Assembly (NCBI GenBank): GCA_964580575.1
Contig: CAZOLJ010000037.1
Location: 1 to 44,523 of the forward strand
Source of the DNA: CAVPDE01 sp964580575
GTDB lineage: Bacteria; Desulfobacterota; DSM-4660; Desulfatiglandales; HGW-15
Direction: 5' to 3'
DNA length: 44,523 bases
Of this stretch, positions 38,966 to 44,523 are shown in pieces (the first letter of the stretch is position 1; every line of letters begins with the position of its first letter). A program made the position numbers and the translations under genes. Under the pieces are notes generated by a model. It had not been told where the DNA came from and did no database searches. It saw only the letters and a list, made by a program, of their open reading frames with translations.

Positions 38966-39932
38966 AGGTCACCCTCGGGTCGATCCATCCGTAGAGGAAG
39001 TCCAAGGCCAGGTTGACGAATAAAACCAGGAGCGAGGAAAAGAGCACGATGCCCTGGATCAAGGGTAGATCTCGCATGGCAATTGCGTTGAACAACAGAG
39101 TTCCCAGCCCCGGGTAGGCGTAGATGGTTTCCACTACCAGAGCTCCGGTGAGCATGAAGGCGATGCGAAGACCGAACCGGGTGACCATGGGCAGAAGCGC
39201 GTTCCTGGCCGCGTGGGCATAGCGGATGCGCAGCGGCGGGAGACCCTTTGCCCGAGCGGTCTCAATGAATTGCTCTTTGAGCACCATGACCATGCTCCCC
39301 CGGGTGAGCAGAAAATTTCCAGGCAAGTAGGCCAGGAAAAGAGTGGACAAGGGGAGAGCGAGGTGACGCACCACGTCCATAATCCGCTGCCCCGCAGAAT
39401 GACTGACATAGGCCGTTTCACCGCCTGCGGCCGGAAGCCAGCCCAAATGAAGCGCGAAAAGCAGGAGCAGGATCACGCCGCTCCCTATCTCAGGGATGCC
39501 TTCCAGGATGGTCATGGACCCGACCCCCGCTTTCTCGATCACTCCACCACGGCGCCAAGCCGTCTCCACGCCGGCCAGGAATCCGAAGGCCATGGAGAGA
39601 AGATGGGCGGTGCCCAGGAGCAGAAGACTCCAAGGCAAAGCCTCGCCGATCAGCTTGGATATGGGCGTCAGGAAGGCGTAGGAATAGCCCCACTGGAGGG
39701 TGAAGAAATCAACCAGGTATTGGCCGAAGCCCTGCCGCTGCGTGTAAAAGGATCTCAACCCCGCTTCCTGTTCCGCGTTCAGGGTCACATGGGAGCTGGA
39801 ATACATGGCTGTGACAAAATCGCCGGGCAGCCACCGGGGCAGGCTGTAGCTCACGTAAATCATGACCAAAGCCGCAAGGAGGTATGCAACGGTGTAGTGC
39901 CCGCGGTGCAGGCTTTTCAGATTTCCTATCAT
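38955..39932 (-). CDS. DppB/NikB-type ABC permease
   Basis: A 325-aa membrane protein. The EAA motif is ETARAKGLPPLRIRYAHAAR, followed by NALLPMVTRFGLRIAFMLTG and VVETIYAYPGLGTLLFNAI, which are characteristic of DppB/OppB. The start at ATG 39932 (MIGNLKSLHRGH) has GGAG six bases upstream; an upstream ATG at 39983 is less likely. It follows the binding-protein gene with a 236-base gap containing repeats. Confidence 0.92.
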   Translation of the reverse strand: MIGNLKSLHRGHYTVAYLLAALVMIYVSYSLPRWLPGDFVTAMYSSSHVTLNAEQEAGLRSFYTQRQGFGQYLVDFFTLQWGYSYAFLTPISKLIGEALPWSLLLLGTAHLLSMAFGFLAGVETAWRRGGVIEKAGVGSMTILEGIPEIGSGVILLLLFALHLGWLPAAGGETAYVSHSAGQRIMDVVRHLALPLSTLFLAYLPGNFLLTRGSMVMVLKEQFIETARAKGLPPLRIRYAHAARNALLPMVTRFGLRIAFMLTGALVVETIYAYPGLGTLLFNAIAMRDLPLIQGIVLFSSLLVLFVNLALDFLYGWIDPRVTYAS

Positions 39933-40019
39933 GAACGCTCCGGTCGATCCGACTCCACACTTTTCGCTCGTAGCTATTGCCATGTCTCAAGGGTTTCTAA
40001 AAAAGATTCAGCTTACCAC

Positions 40020-40112
40020 CCCCACCTGTCCTCCCCCGTCTAGGGGGAGGATTCTTTGCAGTATCGCTCACCATTCCCCTCCCCCGGTGGGAGGGGCTAG
40101 GGGAGGGGGAAG
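40020..40112. repeat. Dispersed G/C-rich palindromic repeat, copy 5 (double)
   Basis: Two parts: cccacctgtcctcccccgtctag then ggggagg near 40020-40049, and cccctcccccggtgggaggg then gctaggggaggggg near 40076-40112. They lie between the binding protein and permease genes. Confidence 0.7.
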
Positions 40113-40132
40113 GAAATGGGCACTGGAAAGTA

Positions 40133-40180
40133 GTCACTCGTCACTTGTCACTCGTCACTTGTCACTCGTCACTTGTCACT
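40133..40180. repeat. 14-bp tandem repeat, 3.4 units
   Basis: gtcactcgtcactt repeated from 40133, with perfect units at 40133, 40147 and 40161 and a partial fourth. It covers the last codons and stop of the binding-protein gene, so the repeat encodes its end (SDK-stop on the minus strand). Confidence 0.9.
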
Positions 40181-41767
40181 CTTTCTTATCAGCGACATCT
40201 TGTTCTGGGGAATCGGGATGCCCTTGCTGATCCCCCCTTTGGTGTAATACCAAACAATCCCTTTTTCCGCGCTGTAGGCGGACATGGAATCCGGATAATA
40301 GAGGGAAATGGCAGGGAGTACCCGGGCATAAACCTCCTGGATCTTGTAAACAATCTTTTTTCTTTTTCCCTCGTCCATTTCTACCATCTGCTCTTCAAGG
40401 AGGGCGGTTAATTCCGCGTCGTCATCGTAGCGAGCGCTGTTCACCGATCCGGCACCGTACTTGGACAAGATCATCTCGTTCAGTATCCTGGCATCCCCGG
40501 ATACGCCGCCGTGGCCTGACACGGCAAGATCAAAACTCGAGGTCTTCACCTTGCTGTCTGTGGTCGTCTGCTCCAGATTCACCAGGTCCACCCTGATCCC
40601 TACCTGTTCCAGCTGCTTCTTGATGACCTCGCCGTCGCGATCCGCCACACTCTGGCCGGCCACGGTGATGTTGGACGAAAGGAGTTCGATCTTCAGAGGC
40701 TGTCCTGCCTTCTGAAAATACCCGTCAGCCCCCTTCTGATACCCCATGGTCTCCAGGAGTGCACGGGCCTTTTCTGGGCTGAAGGCATAGGAAGGGGTGT
40801 CGGGATTGTACATATCATGGTCCGGGGAAAGAAGCCCGTAAGAAGCCGGCATGGCGAATCCGCGGTGGGATTTGTCGATAATCTCCTGCTGGTTTATGGC
40901 GAAGGCCAGGGCGTGGCGGAAACGCCTGTCGCTGTAAGGCGCTTTCTTGTGATTGATCATCAGCTTCTTGTTCCATCCCCTCTCGTCCTTGATCACCATC
41001 AGTCCCTTCTGCTTCAGAGGTTCGGCCATTTCCGGCTGGATGCTGGCCAGGTCGACCTGGCGGTTGCTCAGGGAGATCAGGGGTTGTCCTGACCGGACGT
41101 AGATGAGCCGGTCAGCCTTGGGCTTCCCCCTGTAGTAATCGCCAAAGGCCTCGTAAAGGTAGGTTCCCTGGGCCTTGTTGAAGTCCACAAACCGGTAAGG
41201 CCCGCTCCCAACAAAAACCTTGGGGTCATCGTAGGCTTGCGGATTTTCCACCGAATGCCAAATGTGCCGTGGCATGATCGGCATGGTGCTGCCGATGTCG
41301 GAGATAAAGGGAGAGTAAGGCTTTGAAAGGTAAATGACCACCTTATGGGGATCCTGGACTTCGGTTCTGCTCACGTCATCGACGCTGATCCAACTGTAGG
41401 GGTGTTTCTTGAAATATTCGATCGTGAAAGCCACGTCCTGAGCTGTCACCGATTGACCATCATGCCAGTTGGCCTTGGGATTGAGATTGAAGGTAAAAGC
41501 CATCTTGGCCGGGTCATAGGACCAAGAGTCGGCCAGAGCCGGCACATATCCTTCCCGGTCCTTCCAGACAAGGGTGTCAAAGACCCAGCTCATGCGGATG
41601 TAGCCGGGGCCACGGGGATAATGTCGGTAGGGGTTGGGATAACCCCAGTCGCCCTTGCTGTCCCCGATCCGGATTTCCTGGACCTGCGCTTGAGCCGGTT
41701 GAGGTGCTTCAAGCAAAAGCAAAGCGGAAATGACAAGCAAAGCTAGGATATGCAGCCTTTTCTTCAT
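40169..41767 (-). CDS. Family 5 extracellular binding protein (Dpp/Opp/Nik-type)
   Basis: A 532-aa exported binding protein. The signal peptide is MKKRLHILALLVISALLLLE ending QPAQAQ. SBP_bac_5 marks include VFDTLVWKDREGYVPALADS, NLNPKANWHDGQSVTAQDVA and YSDRRFRHALAFAINQQEII. The ligand cannot be told from sequence. The metal-rich neighbourhood and the shared leader hairpin point to nickel or a metal chelate rather than peptides, which is inference. ATG 41767 follows GGAGG eight bases upstream. Confidence 0.9.
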   Translation of the reverse strand: MKKRLHILALLVISALLLLEAPQPAQAQVQEIRIGDSKGDWGYPNPYRHYPRGPGYIRMSWVFDTLVWKDREGYVPALADSWSYDPAKMAFTFNLNPKANWHDGQSVTAQDVAFTIEYFKKHPYSWISVDDVSRTEVQDPHKVVIYLSKPYSPFISDIGSTMPIMPRHIWHSVENPQAYDDPKVFVGSGPYRFVDFNKAQGTYLYEAFGDYYRGKPKADRLIYVRSGQPLISLSNRQVDLASIQPEMAEPLKQKGLMVIKDERGWNKKLMINHKKAPYSDRRFRHALAFAINQQEIIDKSHRGFAMPASYGLLSPDHDMYNPDTPSYAFSPEKARALLETMGYQKGADGYFQKAGQPLKIELLSSNITVAGQSVADRDGEVIKKQLEQVGIRVDLVNLEQTTTDSKVKTSSFDLAVSGHGGVSGDARILNEMILSKYGAGSVNSARYDDDAELTALLEEQMVEMDEGKRKKIVYKIQEVYARVLPAISLYYPDSMSAYSAEKGIVWYYTKGGISKGIPIPQNKMSLIRKSDK

Positions 41768-42197
41768 AGCGAAAACCTCCATGGGATTACCTCAAAAACT
41801 GACCACCGGCGGACGACCGCAGACCGCTGAAAAACGACCGAGGACCGACGACGGCAGACCGCAGACGGCTGCCCGCCGATTACTCAGCGGGGAGCCTTAA
41901 AAACAAAAAGCCACAAGGTCTCCCGCTTTCCTCGGGAAAATGACCTTCGTGGCCTGTTTTATTCCTTAACTGCCGGGCTTTGGGCATGCGTCTTTATTCG
42001 CCGCCGCCCGGCCCTACCAACACAAGATCCTTCTTGGATCCTTGATTCTTTACTGACATTTTCCACCTTTATCTCTCCATGTCAAGGCCTTTCGTCCGCC
42101 GGACGCTTTTGGCCTGGGGTTTGCGATTGACACAGGTTCACAGATCCCCTATCCTTCCTTTCATGAAGATTCCGCCTAGGCCCTCTTTGTTGGAAAA
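41768..42197. other. Divergent intergenic region with leader hairpin C
   Basis: About 430 bases between the ABC operon and the methyltransferase gene. Near 41805-41875 short near-repeats of gaccgcagaccg and gaccgaggaccgacgac occur. The leader hairpin is at 41901-41953. A minus-strand TTGACA (42085-42080) may be the -35 box of the ABC operon promoter, but I see no convincing -10. Confidence 0.5.
41901..41953 (-). terminator. Leader hairpin C (attenuator-like) of the Dpp/Nik-type operon
   Basis: On the minus strand: outer stem GCCACGAAGGTC/GACCTTGTGGC (one bulged base), inner stem TCCCG/CGGGA with a 7-base A-rich loop (aggaaag), then TTTTTGTTT. No gene precedes it on this strand; the next is the divergent methyltransferase gene. 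The layout matches hairpins A and B. Upstream, AAGCCCGGCAGT resembles AAGCTCACCGGCAGT before hairpin A. Confidence 0.65.
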
Positions 42198-43559
42198 GTG
42201 GAAAGCACCGTGAAATCCGTTTCCTCCACACAGACTTCCCTCGATTTTGGCCCCGACTTCAAACCCAGGGTGAGCGATAACCATTCTTCAATCAACAACA
42301 AACTGGCCGAGCAGGATCGGTTGGTGCATGACTGGTATAGGTTCGTCCTCTCTTTCCCTCCGCATTTAGTCAGGAGCTATCTGAATGAGTTCGCTGTCAA
42401 CAGCGACTCGGTCGTGCTGGACCCCTTTTGCGGCACAGGGACAACGCTGGTGGAATGCAAACTGAATGGGATTCCAAGCGCCGGCATTGAGGCAAATCCA
42501 TTTCCCAGGTTTGCAAGTTTCGTCAAGACATCATGGGGAGTCGACCCTGACAAGATGCTCGATGTTGCGCAGAGGATTTCCGAAAGGACTTTGAGTATCC
42601 TCCTTGCGGAAGGGATAGACGACGAAAAGATGACTTCAGCGTCGGATACTACTCGGTTGAGAACTCTGCCGCCTGAGTCGGAAAGGCTTCTACTCAAAAA
42701 CTCCATCAGCCCTTTACCGCTTCACAAAATCCTTGTCCTTTGCGAGCAGCTTGAACGAGTGTCTAATGAACATGGCTACGATCATCTCAGGCTCGCGCTC
42801 GCAAGCGCTCTTGTCAATAGAGTAAGCAATCTTAGATTTGGTCCTGAGGTCGGTGTGGGACACATCAAAGCGGATGCCCCGGTTATCTCAAACTGGCTGA
42901 GGGAAGTCGAACGCTTTGCCCTGGATTTGAGAGCAGTGAACAAGAAGGCCTATGCGCCCTCGACCGTCTATCTGGAAGACTCTAGGCAACTCTCCTCCGT
43001 TCTGCGAAGCGGCACGGTTGACGCTGTTATTACCTCGCCACCCTATCCGAACGAAAAAGACTACACTCGCACAACAAGACTTGAATCGGTTCTTCTTGGC
43101 TTCGTGACCAGCAAGCGGGATTTGCAGAGATTCAAGAAGTCCTTTGTTCGATCCAACACTCGCGGCGTTTATAAAGAGGATACCGACCACCTTTGGGTCG
43201 CGGAGAATGAAAAAATATCGACCATAGCAAATCAAATCGAGAAGAGAAGAATTGAGCTTGGTAAGACCTCCGGCTTTGAAAGGCTTTATCCCCGCGTGAC
43301 CAAACTCTATTTTGGTGGAATGGCGCGGCACCTCGAAGAACTAAAAAGCGTTCTGAAACCGGATGCGCGACTGGCTTATGTTGTGGGGGACCAGGCTTCC
43401 TACCTGCGCGTGATGATAAGGACCGGCGAGTTGCTGGCCGAAATCGCTCAAGGGTTGGGCTATGAACTGCAACGTGTGGATCTTTTCAGGAAGAGGTTCG
43501 CGACGGCTACTGGCGAAATGCTTCGGGAGGAAGTTGTCATCCTGAGATGGCCGGGCTGA
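42198..43559 (+). CDS. DNA methyltransferase, beta-type (TSPPY)
   Basis: A 453-aa modification enzyme. Motif I is VVLDPFCGTGTTLVECK at about residues 72-88, and the catalytic motif IV is VITSPPYPNEKDYTRT at about 279-294. The order (I before IV) with TSPPY fits a class that makes N4-methylcytosine or N6-methyladenine. VGHIKADAPVISNWLREVER may belong to target recognition. It begins with GTG 42198 (MESTVKS); a second GTG lies four codons on. The gene that follows after 15 bases looks like its restriction partner, so this is a type II system of unknown target. Confidence 0.87.
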   Translation: MESTVKSVSSTQTSLDFGPDFKPRVSDNHSSINNKLAEQDRLVHDWYRFVLSFPPHLVRSYLNEFAVNSDSVVLDPFCGTGTTLVECKLNGIPSAGIEANPFPRFASFVKTSWGVDPDKMLDVAQRISERTLSILLAEGIDDEKMTSASDTTRLRTLPPESERLLLKNSISPLPLHKILVLCEQLERVSNEHGYDHLRLALASALVNRVSNLRFGPEVGVGHIKADAPVISNWLREVERFALDLRAVNKKAYAPSTVYLEDSRQLSSVLRSGTVDAVITSPPYPNEKDYTRTTRLESVLLGFVTSKRDLQRFKKSFVRSNTRGVYKEDTDHLWVAENEKISTIANQIEKRRIELGKTSGFERLYPRVTKLYFGGMARHLEELKSVLKPDARLAYVVGDQASYLRVMIRTGELLAEIAQGLGYELQRVDLFRKRFATATGEMLREEVVILRWPG

Positions 43560-43574
43560 AGAAAAGGAGCGGAA

Positions 43575-44369
43575 ATGGCCAAGAAGAATCGGTATGCCCA
43601 GATTATCGAGAAGGTGTTTTTGAGGCATTACAAAAAGGGGGCGACTACCGTTGAGTTTTCTCGAGATGAAATCCTTGATGTGGAGAAGCAGACCGGTATC
43701 GAGATACCCAAGAACTTGGGCGACCTTATATACACATTCCGTTACAGAACAGAACTGCCCGAATCAGTAGTCTCAAAGGCACCACGTGGGACCCAGTGGG
43801 TTATTCGGCCGGCGGGTGCTGCCCAATACAAATTCGTTGCCCTCCGGTTCTCTACGATTGAAGCGTCTCGGCAACTGGCAGAAACGAAGGTTCCTGATTC
43901 AACCCCAGGGGTGATCGAGTCTTATGCCTTGTCGGATGAGCAAGCCCTTCTCGCTAAGCTGAGGTACAATCGCCTCATCGACATCTTCACAGGGTTGACA
44001 TGCTACTCGCTTCAAAACCACCTCCGCACCCAAGTGAAAGGGATGGGGCAGATAGAGACCGACGAAATCTACATTGCCCTGGATAAGCGCGGAGCCCATT
44101 ACATCATCCCGGTACAAGCAAAAGGGGGTTCTGACAGACTCGGCATCGTCCAAATCGAGCAGGATATGGCGATGTGCGCCGCCAAATTCCCTGACCTCCA
44201 ATGCCGCCCCATTGCCGCGCAATTCATGGCCGATAACCTCATCGCCCTTTTTGAATTTGAACAGTCGGAAGAAGAGATTGTTGTAACGGCTGAAAAGCAT
44301 TACCGTTTGGTGCCGCCCGAGGAGATCTCAAGGGAGGAGTTGATTGCTTATTCAAGAAGACAGGAATGA
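43575..44369 (+). CDS. Probable type II restriction endonuclease
   Basis: A 264-aa protein starting MAKKNRYAQIIEKVFLRHYK. A PD-(D/E)xK type core is visible: ETDEIYIALDKRGAHYIIPV followed by QAKGGSDRLG, giving the D-x(n)-Q/E-x-K pattern near residues 170-192. It has no membrane segment. It is 15 bases after the methyltransferase gene with AAGGAGCGG before ATG 43575. Position and motif support restriction activity; the recognition site is unknown. Confidence 0.75.
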   Translation: MAKKNRYAQIIEKVFLRHYKKGATTVEFSRDEILDVEKQTGIEIPKNLGDLIYTFRYRTELPESVVSKAPRGTQWVIRPAGAAQYKFVALRFSTIEASRQLAETKVPDSTPGVIESYALSDEQALLAKLRYNRLIDIFTGLTCYSLQNHLRTQVKGMGQIETDEIYIALDKRGAHYIIPVQAKGGSDRLGIVQIEQDMAMCAAKFPDLQCRPIAAQFMADNLIALFEFEQSEEEIVVTAEKHYRLVPPEEISREELIAYSRRQE

Positions 44370-44523
44370 AAGAATCCTCTGGTTAAGGTTGCCGACATCC
44401 TAAATCCCCCACAAGAGCATTAGCATTTTAGGGTTAATCCTGTGCTTTTCTCGCGTCCACTTCTTGGCTCTCTTACCGCATGTCGCGAATGAAGAGAGGC
44501 TTGTGGCTTTGGCGTGGGGTTAA
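44370..44523. other. Right edge, no gene seen
   Basis: About 150 bases after the endonuclease gene with no clear feature. A further gene may start beyond the window. Confidence 0.4.

Overview
The window looks like a chromosomal accessory region of an anaerobic Desulfobacterota (former Deltaproteobacteria), probably near the Syntrophobacterales. The taxonomic call is inference from gene families seen together: CooT, DUF3842, DUF3786, FmdE-type proteins, a DtxR-FeoA fusion, GAF-type sigma-54 regulators, and moderately high GC. No rRNA or tRNA gene was recognised. The dominant theme is transition-metal acquisition, interrupted by small mobile or repetitive elements, duplications and gene debris.

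Left part (1-8.4 kb): the 5' end of a sigma-54 activator, a small conserved gene, an exported CocE/NonD hydrolase, a frameshifted PIN gene with its small partner, and a 500-bp patch of gene fragments. Then comes a ferrous-iron (Feo) operon: a DtxR-FeoA fusion, a second FeoA, a FeoB that keeps only its G domain because of an internal deletion, a Cys-rich membrane peptide and a small hypothetical gene. DtxR-type palindromes lie at the operon promoter and before feoB. A DUF4143 ATPase follows.

Zinc block (8.4-13.8 kb): znuA with an unusual inserted domain, znuC, znuB, a convergent zur gene, a small exported His/Cys protein and a second His-rich znuA. Two palindromes of form ATGCAA-N6-TTGCAT precede znuA and lie between zur and the divergent gene; they are good candidate Zur operators. 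Next come a YraQ/YcgQ-type permease pair and yidD, then a transposase remnant and a small gene behind a clear cobalamin riboswitch with its own terminator.

Central metal-uptake block (17.6-29.5 kb): on the minus strand a TonB-dependent receptor, a binding protein, ABC ATPase, ABC permease, class I methyltransferase, His-rich peptide, DUF3786 Fe-S protein and TrmO/TsaA protein. On the plus strand, divergently, a roughly 19-repeat calcium-type repeat protein, ExbB, ExbD and TonB. Together they could form a complete outer-to-inner membrane uptake route. The receptor locus, the TonB operon and a distant oligopeptide/nickel-type ABC operon (36.2-41.8 kb) each have a leader hairpin of the same design followed by a T-run. 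I regard this as the best candidate for an undescribed regulatory RNA in the window.

Right part (29.5-44.5 kb): CooT and DUF3842 (with a truncated second copy), a HepT/MntA toxin-antitoxin pair, a second DUF3786-TrmO copy that looks identical to the first over 1,344 bp, an M14 peptidase, two FmdE-like proteins, the Dpp/Nik-type ABC operon with both ATPase domains fused in one chain, and a DNA methyltransferase with its probable restriction endonuclease.
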